From Oncomelania hupensis (Eukaryota; Mollusca; Gastropoda; Littorinimorpha; Pomatiopsidae): 64,000 nt of DNA. The stretch lies in the NCBI GenBank assembly GCA_036898135.1, contig CM072519.1, positions 70,806,750 to 70,870,749 on the forward strand. Direction: 5' to 3'. The stretch's first letter is position 1. Every line of letters starts with the position of its first letter. Positions 34,491 to 44,014 of the stretch are shown piece by piece. The translations under genes and the position numbers were made by a program. The notes under the pieces were generated by a model. That model saw only the letters and a program-made list of their open reading frames with translations, made no database searches and had not been told where the DNA came from.

Positions 34491-36008
34491 TGTCACGTGG
34501 GGTTTATGGGTTGCTGGGCTTTGCACAATGGAATGCTGTAACCCTCACGCTTTATTCGATGGGAACCGCTAGTTAGTCACCCGGTGAATTACTTTAATAA
34601 ATTTATTTGTTTAGCTCGGTCTGTGTTAAGGCTGGGATACAGAGATAGATAGAAAAATTGTAAAAGATCACTGTCACACTAGCTTTCACACGGCTATGAA
34701 TCATATGTAGTCCATCCACTTGATAACAGTTAAAATCACACATGTATTTCTTCTACTCTATACAAGATCTTCGAAGTACTAATCTACCTTAAAAAGTCAT
34801 AAGTCAATGCAAATAATTCGATCGCTGATAGTCTAGGCAGCTGTTATGTCTTCATAGGGCACTGGCTACTAGAGTTCATGTACATTGGACTACTGTGGTC
34901 CGTTTTACAGTTTTCTGAAGAGTGGACTACTGTGGTCCTTTTTCTATCAGTTTTAGTGCACTGATTCCTGGGCACTTAGCTTGAATGGAGCGGGTTTGAA
35001 GCCCTTCGTTGAGGTAGCTTCTGGTACCCGCTGGGTCGTCGTGTAGTTTGGTCCCTTGGCACGCTGTGGTGTCTTGGAGGGTGTTTTCCAGGGTTGCTCT
35101 CTCAGTCTTGTGCTGTAGAGGCTAAACAGCCAACTCGTGTTTTCTGTGGAGTTGGGCGCACGTTATATCTCGCCTGTTCGTCTGTAACACAAGAGACGAA
35201 ATTCTGCACAACCTTGAATAATAGGTCTGTGCAGAGCGTCTCACTGAAAGCCAAAGTAGCCCTCAGTGATAGCTCCACATCTCTATACATAAGCGACGAA
35301 CATTCTGCTACGTCCGTGGTCCACTGGAATCTCAACTCTAATTTCCTATACATACATAAATATAAATCGTGGCTAACTATACACATACAGAATTAATAAT
35401 ATTATAAACATTCACTGGTACAGCCACTGGTCTGCAAACATACATATAGGTTAAACAACAGTGGTTCCGTCAGGTATACAACATGGCGGCGCAACCGGTC
35501 GTGTTTCGCCACGTGGTCACGCAAATTCGGAGTAACAATTCAAGTCTATGCATAGCAAATTCCACAAACATAATTTCAACAATAATATAAATATATCACG
35601 ATGAAACAGAAGTATGTTCATTTACCTGTTTGACAAAGTCAGGCCCGTGGCTACTTGATTGAATTCTAAGATTCACAAAGTCCAGCTTCCTGGTCTATGA
35701 GTGGAGATTTTTCTCTGCTCCGGTTTAGCTGTGTAGACTTCGGCGTATTTCATAGGACTGACTCAATCTATGCTAGGTTTTGACCCATTCAGAACCGGCT
35801 CTAACCGCTCTGCCTGCGTCCCATTGGATAAGCTTTCCGCTTCCACGCACACAGTGCTGACGTCACTACACTGCCTGCGTCAAACTCGCTGTGTGTACCT
35901 CCGTTATACTGTAATCGTCTGCTATATACTACATTACCTTTCTAAGACTTACTGACTAACCAAGCAAAATAGTAAAGTAAGCAGGGTAAAACTAGTCATC
36001 TCGTGACA
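34491..36008. mobile_element. Solo LTR, 1,518 bp, with 5-bp target duplication
   Basis: Starts TGTCACGTGGGG and ends ATCTCGTGACA, so it has TG...CA ends with a 7-bp inverted repeat. CAGAG lies directly outside both ends (34486-34490, 36009-36013). No internal retroelement sequence is attached, so it is a solo LTR left by recombination. AATAAA-type signals read best on the minus strand near the left end, suggesting minus orientation. Related copies are at 43793-49262 (split) and 18147-18612 (old). Confidence 0.85.
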
Positions 36009-36058
36009 CAGAGTACATACAGAGTACATACAGCGTACATACAGAGTACATACAGCGA
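36009..36058. repeat. Short-unit satellite, right half
   Basis: Continuation of the CATACAGAGTA/CATACAGCGTA array after the solo LTR. Confidence 0.85.
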
Positions 36059-36504
36059 ACTGCTTGGTTAAAGGGATCCACTGTGTCGATCCCTCTCCTT
36101 CCCCCTCCCTCCTTCCCTCCCCCCTCCTAAATCCTCCCCTCGACAGGTCTTTTAACATTCACAATGAGTGTTGCTCCCTTGAAAAAAAGCTGACAACAAA
36201 AAACGTGTTAGAAAGTATAGTTATTTTATAAAAGAATAAGTTTGGTAGTGTGTGTGCCTATCAATAGCAACAGCCGTGGGCTGGCCAGCCAGTACTGTGG
36301 AGCTAAAAATAGCTACCAAAGCAGGTAAGAGACGGAACCCGTAAAGACAATTGTTCGTAAGGTTTTTTCAGTTTGGGTTGATAAAATTGACCCCCAGATG
36401 CCAAAGATGGACTCTTCAGCTTGGTTGTTCCCTCACAAATAGGGGCAAAGGTCACAGGGAATTACTCCCTGTCAGAACCCACATTGAAACTTCAAACTTT
36501 GGCA
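36059..36504. other. Unassigned spacer
   Basis: C-rich patch at 36090-36140. No gene recognised. Confidence 0.4.
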
Positions 36505-36668
36505 GTTGTCCACTTTACCATTGTGTCATGTGATAACAATGCCACTTTACCATTGTGTCATGTGATAACAATGCCACTTTACCATTGTGTAATGTGATAA
36601 CAATGCCAATTTACCATTGTGTCGTGTGATAACAATGCCACTTCACCATTTTGTCATGTGATAACAAT
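36505..36668. repeat. 32-bp tandem repeat, about 5 units
   Basis: Units contain GCCACTTTACCATTGTGTCA and TGTGATAACAAT. Confidence 0.9.
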
Positions 36669-36789
36669 GGCAATTTTAGGGTAAACCCGTTTTGGCCAAA
36701 TGTAAACAAAGACTTGGAATTGGGACCTTTAAAGAGAACTAGACGTAGGCCTACATTTTGATTGCGCTAAAATACTGCTAGGTCAAAGT

Positions 36790-37010
36790 CAACACTAAGG
36801 GTGGTTGAAAAGTTACTCCCTATTGGAGATCGCTTTAGCTTCTGTAAACAATACTGCATTTGAATGAAAGGAAACGTTTTGTGATCCTACATAACTGCTG
36901 GCCTCTGGGTTATCTCACAGCGAACAGAGGAGGCCAAAGAGGCCCATGGTCTGACACTTAGTGAGCGAGCGCAGCTGACAACAATATTTAATAATAGGCG
37001 TCGCGCCATT
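36790..37010 (+). repeat. Unamplified copy of the dispersed repeat that hosts the 50-bp array
   Basis: Carries GGGTGGTTGAAAAGTTACTCC at its left and TTATCTCACAGCGA...GTGAGCGAGCGCAGCTGACA at its right, matching in order the sequences that flank the array at 6337-8015. Between them is only GTAAACAATACTGCATTTG, not an array. Class unknown. Confidence 0.55.
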
Positions 37011-37346
37011 ATGGGCTGGGCTGGTTACTGTGAGAGGAAATCACAGGTTGATCCATAGCTCACACTGTTTGTTCGTCCTTTACTGCTCAATAGGAAAAAG
37101 GCAAACCATTATAGAAGTGGCACAAGATTCAAAATTCAAGAGTTATTTATTGTCGCCATACAGGAAATGTATTGCTTGTAAACCGGGTGAATACATGTAA
37201 TACACTACATGTAAATACAAGGTAGTTTTCCCACCATCTGTTAACATTCCCAGTCACACGTTCTGTTTAAGACCTGGGATGAGACTGAGAATGTTAACAG
37301 ATGGTGAGAAAATTAGCTTGTATTTTATGTTTTACACAGCGCTTTA

Positions 37347-37560
37347 CCATTGCCAGAAGAAGAAGAAGAAGAGGAAGAAGAAGGAGGAGAAGAAGAAGAA
37401 GAAGGAGAAGAAGAAGGAAAAGAAGGAGAAGGAGAAGAAGAAGATGAAGGAGAAGGAGGAGAAGAAGAAGGAGGAGAAGAAGGAGAAGAAGAAGAAGGAG
37501 GAGGAGGAGAAGAAGAAGGAGGAGAAGAAGAAGAAGAAGAAGAAAAGGCGAGAGGGCAGG
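37347..37560. repeat. (GAA)n-rich microsatellite
   Basis: Long GAA/GGA purine tract on the plus strand. Frames rich in Glu/Lys or Ser/Phe are artefacts. Confidence 0.9.
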
Positions 37561-37864
37561 GAAAAGAAGAATGAGGAGGAGGGAAGAGAGGAAAGAATGA
37601 ACATTGAAGTTTAACGTCTACACCCACCATTGGCGAGTTGCCAGACGGGGATAACCATCCCAGGAAACAGAGGGTGGGGACCTTTATCAACACTGAACCA
37701 CCATAGCGATCATACTGCTAAGATAGACAGTAAAAGTAGCCATTTATGTTGTTCACATAGAGGTTGGAACCTGGGTCATCGGTGTGGCAAGCGAAGCTCT
37801 ATCACCCAGCTTTGACACAGTGGCCAACACAAGGAGGAGATCAAAGAAGAAGAAGAAAAACAAG

Positions 37865-38265
37865 AAGAAGAATTTAATTGTCTTTATATAGCGATTTTCC
37901 TGCTCAAGATCTGCTCAGGGCGCTGGCGGATACAGGATCTCGCTCAAGAGCTGCTCAGTGCGCTGGCGGATACAGGATCTCACTCAAGAGCTGCTCAGGG
38001 CGCTGGCGGATACAGGATCTCACTCAAGAGCTGCTCAGGGCGCTGGCGGATACAGGATCTAACTCCAGAGCTGCTCAGGGCGCTGTCGGATACAGGATCT
38101 ACCTGACGCCCAGACCACGGAGCAGGCATGGGGAGAAGGGACCTAGTGCTTGCTGGGTGTAGTGCTGTCGTCCCTGTAGGACACGAGCGTCAGGATCTTT
38201 ACAGTCGGTGCGATGGAATGCGGGCGTGCACAGACTAGACCTCGGTTTATACTCTTATCCTACAA
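37865..38265 (-). mobile_element. tRNA-type SINE (CTTGGGAAAGACAC family) with an internal minisatellite
   Basis: On the minus strand it runs from GAGTATAAACCGAGGTCTAG and GATCCTGACGCTCGTGTCCT (38265-38175) to the tail CGCTATATAAAGACAATTAA (37868). The 5' head is missing. The segment that is single in the 8980 copy (GAGTTAGATCCTGTAT then GCCAGCGCCTTGAG) is repeated five times here as a 40-bp unit at 37896-38102. Confidence 0.75.
37896..38102. repeat. 40-bp minisatellite inside a SINE, about 5 units
   Basis: Plus-strand units contain CTGCTCAGGGCGCTGGCGGA and TACAGGATCTCACTCAAGAG. Few differences between units. Confidence 0.95.
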
Positions 38266-38317
38266 CAATGAACCAGGAGGTGAAGGACAGCAATGACGAA
38301 CACCAGCCAACGTAGCA

Positions 38318-39666
38318 ACCCTTCATACTACAGACACAACCCTTCATACGACAGACACAACCCTACATACTACAGACACAACCCTTCATACTACAGACAC
38401 AACCCTTCATACTACAGACACAACCCTTCATACTACAGACACAACCCTTTATAATACAGACACAACCATTCATACTACAGACACAACCCTTCATACGACA
38501 GACACAACCCTTCATACTACAGACACAACCCTTCATACGACAGACACAACCCTACATACTACAGACACAACCCTTCATACGACAGACACAACCCTACATA
38601 CTACAGACACAACCCTTCATACTACAGACACAACCCTTTATAATACAGACACAACCCTACATACTACAGACACAACCCTTCATACGACAGACACAACCCT
38701 ACATACTACAGACACAACCCTTCATACGACAGACACAACCCTACATACTACAGACACAACCCTTCATACTACAGACACAACCCTTTATAATACAGACACA
38801 ACCATTCATACTACAGACACAACCCTTCATACGACAGACACAACCCTACATACTACAGACACAACCCTTCATACGACAGACACAACCCTACATACTACAG
38901 ACACAACCCTTCATACGACAGACACAACCCTACATACTACAGACACAACCCTTCATACGACAGACACAACCCTACATACGACAGACACAACCCTACATAC
39001 TACAGACACAACCCTTCATACGACAGGCACAACCCTACATACTACAGACACAACCCTTCATACGACAGACACAACCCTACATACGACAGACACAACCCTT
39101 CATACTACAGACACAACCCTACATACTACAGACGCAACCCTTCATACTACAGACACAACCCTTCATACTACAGACACAACCCTACATACTACAGACACAA
39201 CCCTTCATACTACAGACACAACCCTTCATACTACAGACGCAACCCTTCATACTACAGACACAACCCTTCATACTACAGACACAACCCTACATACTACAGA
39301 CACAACCCTTCATACTACAGACAAAACCCTTCATACGACAGACACAACCCTACATACTACAGACACAACCCTTCATACTACAGACACAACCCTTCATACT
39401 ACAGACACAACCCTACATACTACAGACACAACCCTTCATACTACAGACACAACCCTTCATACTACAGACACAACCCTTCATACGACAGACACAACCCTAC
39501 ATACTACAGACACAACCCTTCATACTACAGACACAACCCTTCATACGACAGACACAACCCTTCATACGACAGACACAACCCTTCATAAGACAGACACAAC
39601 CCTTCATAATACAGACACAACCCTTCATAATACAGACACAACCCTTCATAATACAGACACAACCCT
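38318..39666. repeat. 20-bp minisatellite, about 67 units
   Basis: The unit is CTTCATACTACAGACACAAC, with variants CTACATAC, ATACGACAG and TTATAATACAG. Runs of the same variant order recur (for example TTATAATAC near 38450, 38637 and 38783), showing block duplications. Confidence 0.95.
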
Positions 39667-39704
39667 ACACAGGCCGCGTACGCACAGAAAACCATTGAAA
39701 TAAT

Positions 39705-40065
39705 GATAGTCACACACACACACACGCACGCACACACCAACACACAAGCTCTGCACATTGAACGGGTACACACGCATACATAATTACACGCACACAAAGT
39801 GAGTGACACAACAGTCACACACGTATACATAATCACACACATATTAGTGACACAACAGTCACACAGGCATACATAATCACACACCCAATAGTGACACAAC
39901 AGGCACACGCATACATAATCACACACCCAATAGTGACACAACAGTCACACGCATACATAATCACACAAATAATAGTGACACAACAGACACGCATACATAA
40001 TCACACACACAACAGTCGCACACTTAAACATAATCACACACATAATAGTGACACAACATTCACAC
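39705..40065. repeat. (CA)-rich diverged minisatellite, about 42-bp period
   Basis: Repeated TAGTGACACAACAGTCACAC and GCATACATAATCACACAC blocks with length variation. Confidence 0.85.
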
Positions 40066-40545
40066 GCGCTCAGGAACACGTTCAAACATACATGCATTAC
40101 CCCCTCCGCCCAGACCCGCCCCTCATCCCAACCCCACCCTACACACTTATGGGAAATGACAGCAGAGATGTTTTTGCACTGCACGGTACGGCGGACGCGA
40201 CAGGGCTGCCAACACGGAGATTGCTCTTGAGATAATTCACAGCTAATTCATTTACTTCCCATTTTGGCCCTCACAACCGATAGATGGAGAGATAAAACAT
40301 TGCACGAAACTAAAATAAAACAAGATGACGAGCCATTTAAATGTATTTCCTGACCTCACAACAAAACAGCCCGTCCCCCGCTCGGCCCTCCCCATCGGAG
40401 ATCGCTTGATTGATTATTTTCTTCATGTAGGCATCGCCCCTTCATGAAGGGTGTGTACATCATTAAACATTTAAAAACGTACACTTTTCATTCCGATTAA
40501 ATCACGATAGAGCAATTTCTCATAGTTTAACAGCTTTGTACATAT
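40066..40545. other. Unassigned region
   Basis: Unique-looking sequence. No gene recognised. Confidence 0.4.
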
Positions 40546-40549
40546 ATAT

Positions 40550-40918
40550 GGAGATGAGGTGTTACAGAAGACTTCTGGGCATTTCCTATACCCAGCACAT
40601 CACCACCGACAGACCATCACACAAGACATTGGTGACCTGCTCACAGTGGTGAAAAAACTGAAACTCTGATGGTATGGCCACGTCACCAGATCATCAGGTC
40701 TTGCAAAGACCATCCTGCAAGGCACAGTGCAAGGAGGTAGAAGAAGAGGGAGACCGAAAAAGAGGTGGGAGGACAACATTCGAGAATAGACTGGTTTGAC
40801 ACTGAGCGAAACCATCAGGGTTGCTGAGGACAGGGAAAGATGAAGTACGATGGTTAAACGATCTTCTGTGGTGTCCCTACGACCTCCGAGTTACGGGATA
40901 GGATATGATAGAATAAGT
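40550..40918 (+). mobile_element. 5'-truncated RTE-type LINE, last 370 bp
   Basis: Starts GGAGATGAGGTGTTACAGAA and ends GGGATAGGATATGATAGAAT. It matches the end of the 61.8-kb copy, with small deletions (for example near 40603) and stops. A pseudogene. Confidence 0.85.
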
Positions 40919-40929
40919 ACAAGTATATA

Positions 40930-41340
40930 AGCCTACTTAGTTTCCAAATTACATTCGGATAACTTAACTTGGAGCAATCAAAATACCAAGTAAATAAACA
41001 TGGATTTCTATAATATTTTTCAGCAATAAATTGCACTCTAAAGTTATGTAAGTTTGGACAGGATAATACAAAGTGAACTTCACCTTGTTCGTTTTCCTTA
41101 CAAAGTGGGCATTTTACAACTGTGGCATTTCCATATCCGTAATTATGAACATAAATATCTGACACACCAACACGACATTTTGTCATTATAAACATTACAT
41201 GCCTGTCGAGACTTATTTTGAAATAAGGTTTTACACAATGATTACTGCCCCCAAATATACCTGTCACGTTTTTGTACATGATTACGCCAGTCTTGCCATC
41301 TGCAATAAACTTTATACATTTTCTCCAAAATAGTTTCTCC
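40930..41340 (-). pseudogene. C-terminal fragment of a LINE reverse-transcriptase protein
   Basis: A minus-strand frame encodes LRWEKLFWRKCIKFIADGKT up to ANVIWKLSRL-like text. It contains CPLCKENEQGEVHFVLSC, a CCHC-type knuckle (C-x2-C-x9-H-x4-C), with RVGVSDIYVH upstream and RNPCLF downstream. This pattern is typical of the C-terminal end of several invertebrate LINE proteins. No RT catalytic motif is present. The upstream (right) end runs into (GA)n at 41345, and the left end abuts the RTE fragment. Confidence 0.6.
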
Positions 41341-41542
41341 CATCGGAGAGAGAGAGGGAGAATGAGAGAGAGAGAGAGAGAGGGGGGGGGGGGTATTATC
41401 CTACCAATAATAACTGGAGACAAGGAATAACAAATCCGCCATTCTCGGGAGGCGAAGCAGGGTGTGGTAGTGGAGGCCTGCCATTACGCCATCCGCCCCT
41501 GTAGCAACAACGGTGGATAACAAGCATCGTAATAATAATAAA

Positions 41543-41911
41543 GGATGCTATACGCGCCTTTCCCCAAATCATCCAGGCTCAAAGCGCGGCGATCTATACC
41601 AACACACACGCTCGCCTGTCTCATCCACCCTCACACACACCAAATACATCCAGCACTCAAACAGGTGGTGTAAAGGCAAGGAGATCGCTATTAGAAGACG
41701 GAAAGAAAATCGAATTTTTATTTTTGAAATTTTTATATTGACTGCGTCCTGTACCATTAGTGAAGGGAGGGAGGAAACCGGAGTGCCCGGAGAAAACCCT
41801 CGGTGACCTCAATAGTCTCGTACCTAAGTCACATACGTTCGCCCCTTGCGGGAATCGAACCTGCGACATTCGGCATAGGAAACCGGCGACTTATCCACTG
41901 CGCCACGAGGC
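41543..41911 (-). mobile_element. tRNA-Arg(CCU)-derived SINE, copy 3
   Basis: Head GCCTCGTGGCGCAGTGGATA at 41911 and B box GGTTCGATTCC, with a body as in copies 1 and 2. The tail runs into TTTATTATTATTA (complement of 41530-41542). The head abuts the next minisatellite directly. Confidence 0.85.
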
Positions 41912-42192
41912 CACCCTCTCTTAGCCTCTCTGTTGTTGTTGCTAAATGTTGTCCCTCTCTTAGCGTCTCTGTTGTTGTTGCTAAATGTTGTCCATCTCTT
42001 AGCGTCTCTGTTGTTGTTGCTAAATTTTGTCCCTATCTTAGCCTCTCTGTTGTTGTTGCTAAATGTTGTCCCTCTCTTAGCGTCTCTGTTGTTGTTGTTG
42101 CTAACTGTTGTCCCTCTCTTAACGTCTATGTTGTTGTTGCTAAATGTTGTCCCTCTCTTAGGCTCTTTGTTGTTTCTAAATGTTGTCCCTCT
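41912..42192. repeat. 45-48-bp minisatellite, about 6 units
   Basis: Units contain CCCTCTCTTAGCGTCTCTGT and TGTTGTTGCTAAATGTTGT. Begins exactly at the 5' end of the SINE. Confidence 0.9.
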
Positions 42193-42302
42193 TCACCTTG
42201 TTGCACCGCGTTTTAGGCGCAGATTTAAGAGAGAGGTTCTATATTTTCTAGGAACGGATTTGTTCTTTGGCAGTAAACTGTAATTCAATACCGTAAAAGC
42301 CT

Positions 42303-43160
42303 GCAACACTGTTGTTGTGTATGGGTCATATCAGGATGTTGTGTGTGGGTCAACAGTGTTGTTGTGTGTGGGTCATATCAGGATGTTGTGTGTGGGTCAA
42401 CAGTGTTGTTGTGTGTGGGTCATATCAGGATGTTGTGTGTGGGTCAACAGTGTTGTTGTGTGTGGGTCATATCAGGATGTTGTGTGTGGGTCAACAGTGT
42501 TGTTGTGTGTGGGTCAACAGTGTTGTTGTGTATGGGTCATATCAGGATGTTGTGTGTGGGTCAACAGTGTTGTTGTGTGTGGGTCATATCAGGATGTTGT
42601 GTGTGGGTCAACAGTGTTGTTGTGTGTGGGTCAACAGTGTTGTTGTGTATGTGTCATATCAGGATGTTGTGTGTGGGTCAACAGTGTTGTTGTGTGTGGG
42701 TCATATCAGGATGTTGTGTGTGGGTCAACAGTGTTGTTGTGTGTGGGTCAACAGTGTTGTTGTGTATGGGTCATATCAGGATGTTGTGTGTGGGTCAACA
42801 GTGTTGTTGTGTGTGGGTCAACAGTGTTGTGTGTGGGTCAACAGTGTTGTTGTGTGTGGGTCAACAGTGTTGTTGTGTGTGGGTCAACAGTGTTGTTGTG
42901 TGTGGGTCAACAGTGTTGTTGTGTGTGGGTCAACAGTGTTGTTGTGTGTGGGTCAACAGTGTTGTGTGTGGGTCAACAGTGTTGTTGTGTATGGGTCAAC
43001 AGTGTTGTGTGTGGGTCAACAGTGTTGTTGTGTGTGGGTCAACAGTGTTGTGTGTGGGTCAACAGTGTTGTTGTGTGTGGGTCATATCAGAATGTTGTGT
43101 GTGGGTCAACAGTGTTGTGTGTGGGTCAACAGTGTTGTTGTGTGTGGGTCATATCAGGAT
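42303..43160. repeat. Compound 23/46-bp minisatellite
   Basis: Built from TGTTGTTGTGTGTGGGTCAACAG and an alternative GGGTCATATCAGGATGTTGTG. The left half alternates the two in dimers and trimers, the right half is mostly the first. All three forward frames stay open for long stretches (Cys/Val-rich), which is an artefact. Confidence 0.95.
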
Positions 43161-43162
43161 GG

Positions 43163-43445
43163 TGGCGCTGCAGTGCTGTGGATTGGGCACAGGCTACCAA
43201 TGTTTCATGTGAAGCAACGTCGGGAAGGGTTAGTACTTGGATGGGTGATCATACTTGGAAGACAACCATCAAACGACAGGATAAGATTGAAACAATCGCA
43301 CGACACAGTCCACCCAGCTGTGAATGAGTTCCTGGCTCTGTTTAGAACAGGGGAAGGTAAAGCAGCGAAGTGGATGAGGTAGGCACTGTCCTCATTGAGC
43401 TGGCCTACAGAAAAGTGGGATTTTAAACGCTTCTTCACCCAACGA
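43163..43445 (+). mobile_element. 5S-headed SINE, unexpanded copy
   Basis: Contains GAAGCAACGTCGGG and GGTTAGTACTTGGATGGGTG, close to the 5S rRNA internal promoter. It then has ACCATCAAACGACAGG, CCCAGCTGTGAATGAGTTCC and the body block GGAAGGTAAAGCAGCGAAG shared with the tRNA/5S SINEs. It is the reference for the 12-unit expansion at 28483. It starts directly at the end of the compound minisatellite. Confidence 0.75.
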
Positions 43446-43499
43446 CCAAAAGGTTACGGAAAAATCTTTAATACTTTTAATATTAGGATTTTGTTGTTG

Positions 43500-43792
43500 C
43501 TAGGATGCAGTATATATTGTCCATTGTTGCTGTGATATAGCTTTTCTTGTTTTTTTCTTTCTGTGCTGTATATAGTATATCTTGTCTATTTTTGCGGTGC
43601 TATATAGCATATCTTGTTTATTCTTGCCGTGCTATTGCATATCTTGCCAGTTGTTGCTGTGCTACAGTGTATCTTGTCCATTGTTGATATGTTACATTGC
43701 ATTTTGTACATTATTCCGGCATGCTACAGCGCAACTGGAACATTGTTGCTGTGCTTTAGTACATCTTGTCCATTGTTGCTAAACTACAGTAC
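43500..43792. repeat. Degenerate about 30-bp repeat, left part
   Basis: Recurring ATCTTGTCCATTGTTGCTGT and GCTACAGT/GCTATAGT blocks. It resumes at 49263-49315 after the interrupted solo LTR. Confidence 0.75.
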
Positions 43793-44014
43793 TGTAACGT
43801 GGGGTTTATGGGTTGCTGGGCTCTGCACAATGGACTGCTGTAACCCTCACGCTTTATTCTATGGAAACCGCTAGTTAGTCACCCGGTGAATTACTTTAAT
43901 ACATTTATTTGTTTAGCTCGGTCTGTGTTAAGGCTGGGATACAGAGATAGATAGAAAAATGGTAAAAGATCACTGTCACACTAGCTTTCACACCGCTATG
44001 AATCATATGTAGTC

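Noticed and set aside
35102..35386. Conserved 94-codon ORF found in both solo LTRs (also 48293-48577)
   Set aside because: Conservation is explained by common descent of the two LTR copies. The frame has no recognisable domain and lies in LTR sequence.
38318..39666. CRISPR-like array of regular short repeats
   Set aside because: The repeats are directly adjacent with no unique spacers, and the surroundings are eukaryotic with no cas-like genes. It is a 20-bp minisatellite. The same holds for the other arrays.
43205..43260. 5S rRNA gene
   Set aside because: Only the internal-promoter half resembles 5S. It leads into a SINE body shared with other loci.
42312..43382. Cys/Val-rich repeat ORFs of up to 356 codons in three frames
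   Set aside because: All three forward frames are open at once because the GT-rich repeat lacks stop codons. No coding evidence.
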